Shown in pieces: positions 36,010 through 46,009 of a DNA stretch of 64,000 nt (position 1 is the first letter of the stretch; each line of letters opens with the position of its first letter). A program made the position numbers and the translations under genes. The notes under the pieces were generated by a model that worked only from the letters and a program-made list of their open reading frames with translations, had not been told where the DNA came from and ran no database searches. The stretch is from Acestrorhynchus altus (Eukaryota > Chordata > Actinopteri > Characiformes > Acestrorhynchidae), in the NCBI GenBank assembly GCA_034509495.1, contig CM067503.1, positions 19,676,692-19,740,691 on the forward strand. Reading direction: 5' to 3'.

Positions 36010-36660
36010 AACAACACGGGGCATGTGTGACTGTGTCTTTAAGAGCGGAGGCTCTTACTCTCTGCGGGAGTCGGTGTAGTTAAGACTGGAGCAGGAGGGG
36101 AGGAGAACATCCGCGAGCGTCGTAAAGCAGCTGCAGGTACACAGATGAGCTGATGACAGGGGGCAGGGGGCTCTAGGTCTGGGTTCCCCGCAGCAGCAGC
36201 AGCAGCAGGTGTACCTGAGAGTGTGTTGGAGAGGCCTGGGGGAGGAGTGAGGCAGGAGAGTGGAGGCGCGCTCCCTCCATCGCTCAGCACCTCCGCGCCA
36301 GCTGGGTAAAAGCGCGCGCACCTTCCATTATTTATCGCGCATGGAAACAAAAATGTCCGTTTGGCGGATCGGTTTACTGACGGAGCGGCGAAGAGGGAGC
36401 CTCTACTAGCTCTGTGTGTGTGTGCGCGTACTTGTAGCGGCGCGCGCGGGGGACGGTGGGGGAGTGGTTTGGAGCTGGACTCGTCTCGAGGAGGAGAATC
36501 CGGGTCCAGAGAGTAGAATTCCGCTCCAGGGTTGCGCTCCGACCACACACACAGCCGCCCGCACCGCCCGGAGCGGAGTACTACTCTCTGGACCTGGATT
36601 TCCTCCAGATTTGTACCAGCCCACCAGTTCCGTTTATCAACACAGTTTACTCACCTGAAT
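36010..36660 (+). promoter_or_regulatory. atp8a2: CpG-rich patch in atp8a2 intron 1, possible alternative promoter
   Basis: CpG density rises from about 36040 to 36600, with GCGCGCG at about 36440-36450, inside otherwise AT-rich intron 900 bases before exon 2. A CAG run lies at 36190-36208. I found no coding exon whose donor matches the phase of exon 2, so a transcript starting here would need a noncoding first exon. The open frames on both strands are composition artefacts. Confidence 0.45.
36490..36606. repeat. 40-bp imperfect inverted repeat (hairpin) in the CpG-rich patch
   Basis: The arm at 36490-36530 and the reverse complement of the arm at 36567-36606 match at about 36 of 41 aligned positions, including 14 uninterrupted bases (ggtccagagagtag). 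The spacer is 36 bases. The transcript or single strand could form a strong hairpin. Confidence 0.9.
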
Positions 36661-36959
36661 CCGTTTATAGGAGTTATTTTATTGATATTTTATTTATGTT
36701 GCTTTATAAACGCATTGCTGTATTTCTGTAGCTTTTATCCGGGATGCGGGAGGCGTTTAAAAGTCGTTCCTTTTTTAAACATTTTCTAATTAATTTTAGG
36801 CTCTGTATTTAACTTGTTTACTTTTTTTATTCATTGACTTCTGTTTTTAACGATAATTGAATAAATATCCACCTTTCTCCTCTCTATAATATAGTATATT
36901 ATTATACATCTTAGTTTCTTTATCATTTACATTTTTTGACTTGAATTTCTGTTTGTTTA

Positions 36960-37462
36960 TTTATTTATTTATTTTTCAGTTTTGATTGATTTGTTCAGCA
37001 TTTTAACAGTTTAAAATGGTTTTAGCTTTGTAATTTGATGGGCTATGTAAATAGTATTTTTATTTATCATAATAATAATAATAATTAATAATAATAATAA
37101 TAGTAATAATAATGAACAACTAAAAGTCATACAAAAACTGGCAGTATTTGTGGTCCTATTGTGTACTAATCAGCAGTTTCTATAGAGGTGGGGGGAGGTG
37201 GTGGGGCGGTTCCTGTGGGTGTTGCATGAGAGAAGTGGTGTTGACAGGGCTTTGGCCTGGAGCCCATTGAAAAAAGGGGAGGGGGTGGGTTTGGGGATGG
37301 AGGCAGGGATGATGGAGAGAAAAGGGGGAGGGGCTTGAGGAGACAGGGCGTGGGTAGTTTCCATAAGTTTGCTGCAGAAGTTGTGACTCTGAACTGTACA
37401 GCGCATCTATGTGTGTCTATCCCTCTGTTCTACACTCTCACACTCACTCTGTCCTCTCCTCT

Positions 37463-37520
<58 letters not shown>
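36960..37520 (+). other. atp8a2: end of atp8a2 intron 1
   Basis: It holds a short (ATA)n-like run near 37068-37112 and GC-richer sequence from about 37180. It ends in a (CT)n microsatellite that forms the pyrimidine tract of exon 2. Confidence 0.6.

Positions 37521-37521
<1 letters not shown>
37470..37521. repeat. (CT)n microsatellite forming the exon 2 pyrimidine tract
   Basis: About 26 CT units run straight into the CAG acceptor of atp8a2 exon 2. Confidence 0.97.
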
Positions 37522-37523
<2 letters not shown>

Positions 37524-37668
37524 GACCTGCTTGTTCGTCTGCTGGCTACCGAAAGGCAGACGATGAGATGTCCGGGACCACGTCCCAGACAGAGCCCATC
37601 GACGCTACAGCCCGAACAGTCCTCCTCAACCGGCCTCAGAACACCAAATTCTGTGACAATCATGTCAG
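37524..37668 (+). CDS. atp8a2: atp8a2 exon 2 (N-terminal cytoplasmic segment)
   Basis: It starts after ctctcag and ends before gtgaga. With the carried G it reads GPACSSAGYRKADDEMSGTT, then SQTEPIDATARTVLLNRPQN and TKFCDNHV. It aligns with human ATP8A2 GPVRSSLGYKKAEDEMS... and TIYLNQPHLNKFRDNQIS. The exon is intact, phase 1 in and phase 2 out. Confidence 0.95.
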
Positions 37669-39259
37669 GTGAGACCTTCTGATGCTTTAAACCTCTTTAC
37701 TTAACTTTTTTTTCTGGAACAAGAGCTGCATTGAATGCACTTGATTCAGAAAAGTCCACATGAATAAAATATAAAAATGAATTATATCAGCACCATCAGT
37801 GAGTTGTGCTGATTAGATGTATTTTGTTCATGAGGAAATGATGCAGACATTTGAATAAAGAAAGCACTGTTTTAGTGAATAAAGTTATGCAGAGTCATTA
37901 CATATTGCATAAATGAGCAATGTAGGGGAATGTAGAGAGGTGCAGATTGTTTGTTTTCATTATTAATCTTAAAACATATTATCCCGTAACTTCTGTTAAT
38001 TTTTAAATAATCTGTTAGTGACATTGTCTGGAGAGACCAAATGAAGCTGAAGTGTGTGCAGTATATATGCAGTATTTATTAAAGGTATATGCCAACAACT
38101 GTATGTACTGATTAGTATAAATTACTATATGTGATAATATTTCTCAAATGCAATATAATGTTTTATATACTTCTATAAGCTCAATCCATACCTGGTTTTA
38201 CTCTTTCAGTTTTAATAAATGAAACATGAACCTTTCGGAGTCTGTGTGCTTTTCATAACAAAATCGCTTCTGATGGTTTTGCAGTAATTAGTGGTCTGTT
38301 CTTTTTGTGTTAAATTGTCTTTTTTTGTAGAAGCTCTTTAGATGTAAATGTTCAGAGCGGTGTTGAATTAGAAGTAGTTACAGTGATCGGTAGGCATCAG
38401 GTGACGAAACAAGGTGAGCGAGGTGCTGTCAGTCCAACAGGATTAAATACGTTTTCTTAAATAAGCAAGTTTTCTTACTTTGGATTTGCTTGGAAACCAC
38501 TGTTTTCCACTTTCCTCTTTTCTCATATATTAAAAAAAACTAGTCCACACACAAACAGTTTAAACAGCTGATGCTCAGATAATGTAGGGTTTTACTTTCC
38601 TCATTCCAAACAGGATGTGGGTTGACATGCTGAAGATTGCTGTGTTTAGGGTTTGTGGAAGTAATGGAGTATTTTTAAGAATGAGTGATAATCTGCAGAC
38701 ATGTCTATCTCAGCTGCTCTTTTTATTTCCTTGACATTCTTTCTCTGTCTGTCTGGGTTTGCTTCATTTGTTCGAAGGTCACTCTGTTTGGGATAGGATA
38801 ACTATGTGCCTATGCAGCATAAATTAGTCAGTCGTGAGGAGCCGGCTGAACCTGTTGGAAAGTATTAGTTATGCTACATGCTGCTTCATATGATATTACA
38901 ACAATGATGTCATGTATCTTAACTTGTGTTAGATGACATGTAGTTAACACCATAATCAACGGTTCAAGTCTGACCAACAAATGAGGATTTTTACTAAAGC
39001 AGTTCAGTCTTTATTCACTGGTACATTAAGTGGTTCGTAAGAGATGGTTTTGAAGGTTTGCATAATGATGCATTATGTGCATAATGATGAGTAAAAACAG
39101 CCTATTTTGCAGCCATTGAGACTTTCCTGAGAGAACTCTTGGGTCAAGGTTCATTTGTTATGAGAGCATGATTACGCCACTGAATCTTTCAAAGTCACTA
39201 GAGTGGTTGATCAGGAAAAGTTGTTTCACAGTGCAAGTAGTTTATCTTTAATGTCTTTA

Positions 39260-39330
<71 letters not shown>

Positions 39331-41839
39331 ACGGTGATTTCGCACATTTTCAGGGCAAAGTTTCATTTTGAAACTCACAGGTCATTATTACTGAACTTAG
39401 AAAATGATTAGGAGTCGAAATGATTATGGCATTCTCACATTAGGCCCTGTTATCTTGTGTTCAGTCATCACAATACGGCTTTTTGAATTGAGTTGAAGAA
39501 ATGTGTCCCTACCTGATCTGCGTCACTTGCCTGTTTTGGACTGTGCGTGCACAGAGCTTCATGCAGAACGATCAGCAAATGCAGAGATATTGAACTGAAA
39601 GGGACCATGTGAAAATCTCTGATAATATATTCAGTCATGGTAAATAAACACAGACTGTTTTAACTTTGTGCCTTATTTGGAGTGATTCTGGTTGCTCTGA
39701 AACATGACCCTCTCATATAACTTATAGATTTATTGATTATGCAACACAGCGATGTTCTGTTAATCATGCTGCTCGTGTAAGAAGGTTTTTACAGAGGCCT
39801 CACTGACTTCATGTTCCTGGCATCTAGACTGCTCGCTAACTTTGCCCATGGAACTTGAACATGATGTCAGTATAACTGTGTCTGAGCCCATCACTTTAAG
39901 CAGGCCCAGATAACCAGTGTGATCACCCCAAACCTCGCCTGAGCCGATAATGTGAGCCGTGCTCATTTCACTAGTGATCTGGGCTTTGGGGGGCTTGTTT
40001 GGGCACGGTACACAAGTCACATTTTAACATAATGTAAACAACCAATTTTTCCTGATGAATAGATTAATAGAAATGAGCCATCAAATGATTATTTTGAGAG
40101 CTGTAGCAAAACCTTCAGCTTACATCTACTGAAATAGTCCGCAATGATTTTGAGGTTTGTTTATTGTCAGTATTCTGCAGGAGAGGCTATCCTCTTTTCA
40201 TTTTCAGCTTTTTTACTGACTTTTTTTTTTTCTTGTACAGATGTTTGCTTCCAAAATTTGCTGGTAGTTAATTGAATCCTCTAACAGTAAAATGTTCTCT
40301 GTGCAATTGGCTGCTACACAGATCGATTCACCCCCATGCTTAAAAGAAACTCTATACCCTTATTCCAATACACCTTTGCTCATAACAGTCAAGAATTTAT
40401 ATTTTGACTTTCAAAACTATACCAGGCTTGATTAGGAGCTTGAAATCTTTGAGATGTAGTCTGTTGATTCTTCCATGAAAGTCACATTTGTGCAAGCTTG
40501 AGAAAAAAGTCAGAGAATGTTATATTTTACTCAAGGTCTTTTGCAGTCAGGCGGGGGTTTTAAAGAAGTCCTTGGGTGCTGATTGTTGGGACAAGGTTAG
40601 AGGAGTCAGAATATTTATAATGGTTATTGAGTACAAGCCAATCAAGCTAATTAAGTTCCTTGGTGAAAGTTATCTGAGAGGTCAGATCTCAGGGATTTGA
40701 CACATTCATATTAATTTTATATCGGTACAGTGAAATGCTTGCTTTTAGCTTCTCACGGTGTTCTGTTTGCCTTAGAATGTATTTTTTCACACCAACACAC
40801 ACGCACACACACACAAATCATAATCATCGATCTGGCAGTTTAGTCTCAATATTTGATTTTGCACTAAAAGGGTCTATTTGGGTTCCTGAAATGAGATTAG
40901 GGTGGGTAATGACAGCTTGTTTTGCTCTTTGATTGGCCAGTTGCTGTTAGAGGTGGAGCGGCATTTGGCCCTTATTCCTGGCAGCCGTAGCTCCGCCTCT
41001 CGTCTGTGCATCTATTTGTCCACCTCTCAATCATCGCCCATGTCCTCTCTGAAGGAGTGGAAAGTGATCTGCAGGAGATTAAAGGCTAGTTTATTCAAAG
41101 CACACTCTGCCTCCTTTATCTTCCTCTATGTTTTATTCACAGCCTGGTTTCTGCTTCCCAGCTGCATTAGTACGGAAAGGCCAGCTGTCAATCATAGAAT
41201 TTCCATAGTGTTACCTTAGCAACACTTAGCATAAGGCATTATTATATACGGGCAATTATGCAGGTTGGACAGTCATTACACACAGCACAGGTGTAGTAAA
41301 AGCTAAAGAGTTGTGTGGAGTACTGTGAGTGTGTTGATTGGAAGAGCAGGATCATATGAACTCAAGGCTACTCTGTGATACCAGACCTGACCTGGTGTAC
41401 TTCCAGGTCAGACCCAGAACGGGTGTTTGATGTCATTGTGTCGGGTGCTGTATGTGTTACTCAGTGAACTCTTATGTGTGTGTAGGGTGGCACTGGAAAT
41501 GATATTGTATCCTGTTTACGGAAGAAACACACGGGTGTACTTGATACACATAAATACACATCCATGTTCTTCGTATAAACACTTTCTATCATAAAGACAA
41601 GAACTATAAAGGTAGATAAAAGTCTACTTAATATCTTTTAATGTATCGGAAGTTACTCAGTTCATCCAGTCTAAAGAGCAGTAGGCCTTTTAAATAGTAT
41701 TAATGAATTAAATAAGTAAAGTCATTCATAAAGTGGCAATAAGGAATCAAGTATTACGCACATGTTTTAATGTTGTCAGAGTCACGTATATACTGTTAAA
41801 AACAATGCAAACAGAACTTTGCACAAGTAAGTTAGACCC
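37669..41839 (+). other. atp8a2: atp8a2 intron 2, first part
   Basis: Mostly AT-rich unique-looking DNA with a long (GT)n at 39262-39327. The stretches 39780-40010 and 40915-41250 are repeat-free and of mixed composition and may be conserved noncoding elements; I cannot test this. No gene or RNA is supported. Confidence 0.4.
39262..39327. repeat. (GT)n microsatellite
   Basis: About 33 GT units. Confidence 0.96.
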
Positions 41840-42065
41840 TGATTATGTTGAGAGACACTGTAAAAAAAAAAGGAAGGAAATCACACACAAACACCATTGC
41901 AATACAGTGGAATTCTGCTTCCACATTTAACCCATCTTTGGCAGTGAACACACACTTTTGTGATTAGGAGAACACACACCTGGGATGGTCACCTCAGCTC
42001 TGGTAGATCACCTCGGATGTGAATGTTGAGGGAGGAGAAAGTGCTGTTCCTTCACTCCCACAACC
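41840..42065 (-). mobile_element. tRNA-derived SINE (family B), truncated copy 4
   Basis: It contains 'ccattgcaatacagtggaattctgcttccacatttaacccatctttggcagtgaacacacac', the tail-side block also seen in the copy at 45625, followed by diverged sequence. The tRNA-like head is missing. Confidence 0.5.
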
Positions 42066-42329
42066 CAACTTTCTGCTGGTCCACTTCTTTAACCTATAGA
42101 ACACGTCCTTAAAATGATTTCTTTACAATTGTAAGTGTTTGTCTTTTTGAGTTGACAGTTACTTGCTCATCTTAAATGATGTTATTCTGACACAAGGATG
42201 TTGAGGGTGGTTGTAGAAAGATTATTTAGAAAAGCTAAGCAATAACCACAGGTTGGTCAAACACAAGAACAAAAGACAAATAAAAGTGAATTTCCTGAAG
42301 GAAACACAGAATATTCCTTTTTCATCCAG

Positions 42330-43580
42330 TTGCTATGATGCTGCTACATAGTCAACATTTTTTGTTACGTGGTTGTTATGGTGTTGCCACATGGTTGCTA
42401 TGGTATCAAATGTGATTTCTGTGGTGTTATTAGGTGATCACTATGATGTTGCTATTGCTATGACATTTTGTCGATGACTGGTATAGTGTTGCTAAGTAGT
42501 TGCTATGGTAACACAGGTCATTTTATGGCATTATTAGATGGTCGCCGTAGTTAAACCAGCCATTAGGGGTGTAGAGTAGTGTAGGGTTGTGCCAGGAAGG
42601 GTATCTGGCGTAAAACTATAATGCAGATCATAAATAAGATGATTCAATGTGGCAACCCCTAAAGGGAGCAGCTGAAAGAAGAAGATGATTAGGTGGTTGC
42701 TGTGGTAATTATGATATTCCATGTAGTTACTATGACATTGCTGGATGATTGCTATGGAGTTGTTAAGCTGTTACGAGATGGTTGCTATGGGGCTTGCTAA
42801 GTGGCTGCTGTAATGTTGCTAGGTAGTCACTATGGTGTTGCTTGGTGGTTGCTGTGGTATTGCATTTGATTGCTATGGTGTCACTGTTATTGTTATTCAT
42901 GGTCACTAAAGTGTTGCTGAGTTGATGCTATGACATTGTTAGATATAGTGTTGCTCAGTGGTTGCAATGGTTTTCCTATTAGTTACTATGGCAAGCAGAT
43001 TGTAATGGAGTTGTTTAGTTGTTTAGTTGTACTGGATGATTGCTAGGTGGTTGTTTTCATTGCAGTCAATATGGTGTTAGTAGGTGGTTGCTATGGTATC
43101 GCAGGTGATTGCTATGGTGTCAAGTGGTCCCTGTGTTGGCTACATTGTTAGATTACTGCCTTAACAGTGCAGTGTGGTTGCTATGATATTCCAGGTAGTT
43201 ACTATGGTGTTGCTAGTTGATTACTATGAAGTTGTTTAGTGGTTACTACGTAGTTGCTATATTGTTATTCGGTGGTTGCTATGGTATTGCTAGGTGATCA
43301 CTCTGGTATCAATGACTAAGATCTTATGAGATGGCCACAATTGTGTTGCTAAATGGCTGCTGTGGTATTCCAAGTAGCTACTATGGTGTTGCTAGAAGGT
43401 AGCTATGAAGTTGTTGGGTGGTTACCGTCATGTCACAGGTGGTTGCTAGGCAGTTGCTATGATGTTGCTGTGTGGTTGCTATAGTATCTCAGGTGATTGT
43501 TATGGCGTTTGCTCTGTGGTTGCTTTGGCATCCCAGGTGGTTGTTATAGTGTTGTTTGGTGGCTGCTGTATTGCTGAAAT
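42330..43580. repeat. minisatellite of GGTTGCTATGGTGTTGCTA-type units
   Basis: About 1.25 kb is made of degenerate units such as 'tggttgctatggtgttgctaggtgattgctatggtatt', with a basic step near 18-20 bases and larger composite units. A foreign segment at about 42540-42690 interrupts the array. Confidence 0.9.
42545..42692 (+). mobile_element. retroelement 3' tail inserted in the minisatellite
   Basis: The block 'gccaggaagggtatctggcgtaaaac', then 'gcagatcataaataagatgattcaatgtggcaacccctaaagggagcagctgaaagaagaagatg' resembles the 3' end of a fish non-LTR element, which typically ends gcgacccctaaagggagcagccgaaagaagaag. The element name is not certain. It cuts through the minisatellite. Confidence 0.5.
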
Positions 43581-44162
43581 GATGAGATAATCCAGGTGGA
43601 AGTAATTTGCACTAAACTCCTTGGACTTTACCATTGTGCTGTACTGTTCAGTGTGCAGTTTTGTTTATGTATGCACAGAGTTACCAGCTATAATCCTTTT
43701 CTGTAACATATAAAGATGTATGTACACCTATCCTGCCTCAGAAAATAACAGTTCAAAGAAAGCCCAATAGGGGCATGACATTCATGTCACACTTCACACA
43801 GCTGATCAGGGTAAATCAGGTGTTCCCCTACTTGGTTGGAAGAACACTACACATGTGGCAGTGACCTTTTGTACTTGGTGCAGTTCTCTTGCATTAGAGC
43901 ACAAAGGAATGTTTTCTATACATCCCTAGCAACCATGTAACTTGAATCTGTACAAATCAGAGATAGAAAGGGTGCTTATGTGTTTTGTCTACGGTAAGTG
44001 AAAAAAGAGAGAACTTTCAAAACCAAGGGTGTAACTTTGAGACAGCTGACTGTGATATGATTCAGCCATATACAATTTGATTTGGTACCATTCTATAGAA
44101 AACTCACTAAAGCTTTCACCATGATTTGTAAATTTTAAAATGAGCTATTTAAAATTGTACCT
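43581..44162 (+). other. atp8a2: atp8a2 intron 2, plain segment
   Basis: Intronic DNA without a supported feature. Confidence 0.4.
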
Positions 44163-44290
44163 TGGGCTGTGAGTTACACAGTGGTCTAAAGCTAGCACTA
44201 TGATCCTAGGATTGCAGGTTCCAGTCCTGGGTCATGCTCTCTCTGGGTGGGTTTCTGAAATTTGTTGTTGTTTACATTCAGCTTTGTAAT
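44163..44290 (+). mobile_element. tRNA-derived SINE head (family A)
   Basis: The plus strand reads 'gagttacacagtggtctaaagctagcactatgatcctaggattgcaggttccagtcctgggtc', the same head as the minus-strand SINE at 18182-18612. The body is not obvious, so it is probably truncated. Confidence 0.55.
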
Positions 44291-44599
44291 CTACCATGTT
44301 TGATTTCTCAAACATATTAAGCCTACTCCTGGACTGAATTTAAATTTTCCATGGAATGAAATAGTCAGCAAACCAGGAAACATGTCCTGATATTTTAGAA
44401 TAGATCTGTCACAGAATTGGAACATAATTATTTATTTATTTCCCCCCGTCTAATATTCAATTCCACAATTGTCCTGAGATCATCTCAGTACCTTTACCTG
44501 ATGTCCGGGTAGCACCCTTTCTAATTATAATCAATTCTAATGTTATTGAATCACTGCCTTCAGGTCAGTGTGTTATAACAAGTTAATGCACTTTTTTTT

Positions 44600-45220
44600 T
44601 TACACTTTTTATTTCTGGCTGTGGGCTCAACACACCCAAAACACTAGTTATACATTCATTGACAAAAAATAATACACCAAGAAACAGTTGTTGGAGTGGA
44701 ATAAAACATATGTGTGAATATAATATATGAAAGAAATTTCAACGGGTCCCATAAAGGCATGATTGATGATAAATGGTGACCGGGCAGGCCAAGGAAATGT
44801 CGCAATCTGGCAAAGTCATTCCTGGGAAACCCTTGCTGTGTGTGGGCAAACATAAAGCTGAGTCAGTTACTCCACAGAAAAGACAGAACTGAAGCACTCA
44901 CCATGAGACTGCCGTACTCAAACTGGAGCATTGTCATATCCCATGCATTTATTGCTAAAAATAATATGATTCCATTCCAGGGAGTCCAGGTTTCTTGTTC
45001 ACAACACCACTGCAAACAAAGGTGACAGTAGCTGGCTGTCAATGGCAGTACACGTAATGGGAGTCTATTGATGCACCCCCTCTCAAAGTCTGCCAACTGC
45101 GCAAAATATCTTTGAGTGCATCATAGGGTTATGTCTAACAGTCAGCAATCTCTCTACCCAAATGTAGCCCCTGAGAGCCTTTTTATAGCCTTTATACACC
45201 CTCTTATGTGAAGACCCAGT
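44600..45220. other. probable transposon-derived segment, unidentified
   Basis: The region has several short frames on both strands, for example a minus-strand one covering 44863-45096 rich in Cys, Leu and Trp. Its composition differs from the flanks. I suspect a decayed DNA transposon but recognise no family motif. Confidence 0.25.
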
Positions 45221-45624
45221 GTTTCAACAGACCACACCTGTAAATGTTTACATATCTGCCAGGGGTAGAACTAAATTCCAGTTGTGCAGCAATTCTAAAA
45301 AGTGTTTTTTAATGTATGTATAGCTGTAAAATGATGAGTGGATGACTACCAGGATGGTGCTAGTAGATGTATCTCTGCCGTACCATGCGTGTATGCCAGT
45401 GAAGGAACTCATATGGCACATGTTCTGGCTCTTTCTGCTTCTCTGAGTAACTAGGAACCCTGGCAGTCATCCCCTATTTTTGTAAGCAGTTATAAACATG
45501 ACCAGTCATTAATTTCATACCTGCCATTCATACCAAGTTGTTGACAAATACCAACGACATCACAATAAGGGCAGGGGACAGTTGTAGTCAGTTATGAGAG
45601 AAGTCCCAAGACAGGACATTCATA

Positions 45625-45853
45625 ATCAGAAACAAGAAAACGTAAAATGTAAACGTGCACATCTTCACATTTAACCCATCCACACAGTGAGCACAAATGC
45701 CCGGTGTGGTGGGCTGTCCTATCCGCAGTGCCTGGGGAGCAGCTGGGGAGTTAAGTGCCTTGCTCAAGGGCACTTCAGTCATGTCCTGCCAGTTCAGGGA
45801 ATTGATTCAGCAACCTTCCAGTAACAAGGCCACCACCAGGCCATGGCTGCCCC
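45625..45853 (-). mobile_element. tRNA-derived SINE (family B), copy 5
   Basis: On the minus strand it runs from 'gggcagccatggcctggtggtggccttgttactggaaggttgctgaatcaattccctgaactggcaggacatgactgaagtgcccttgagcaaggcac' to 'ctcactgtgtggatgggttaaatgtgaagat'. It is the best-preserved copy in the window. Confidence 0.85.
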
Positions 45854-46009
45854 TGAAATGAACATGTATCCACTTCATGTATCTCCCTCAGGACATCCTG
45901 AGAGAAATCTCCTCTACTTGATGGAAAGGTTTTTTAACAATTAACTTCTCTATGAAACCAAAGATGGTTCTTCTATGGTGTCATTTTAAGAACTGTTTCA
46001 AGGTCATTT

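Noticed and set aside
36039..36548. 169-codon minus-strand open frame in the CpG-rich patch
   Set aside because: Composition artefact; it overlaps a CAG run and the inverted repeat and resembles no family.
42330..43580. CRISPR-like spaced repeat
   Set aside because: The units are contiguous and degenerate with no unique spacers; it is a minisatellite.
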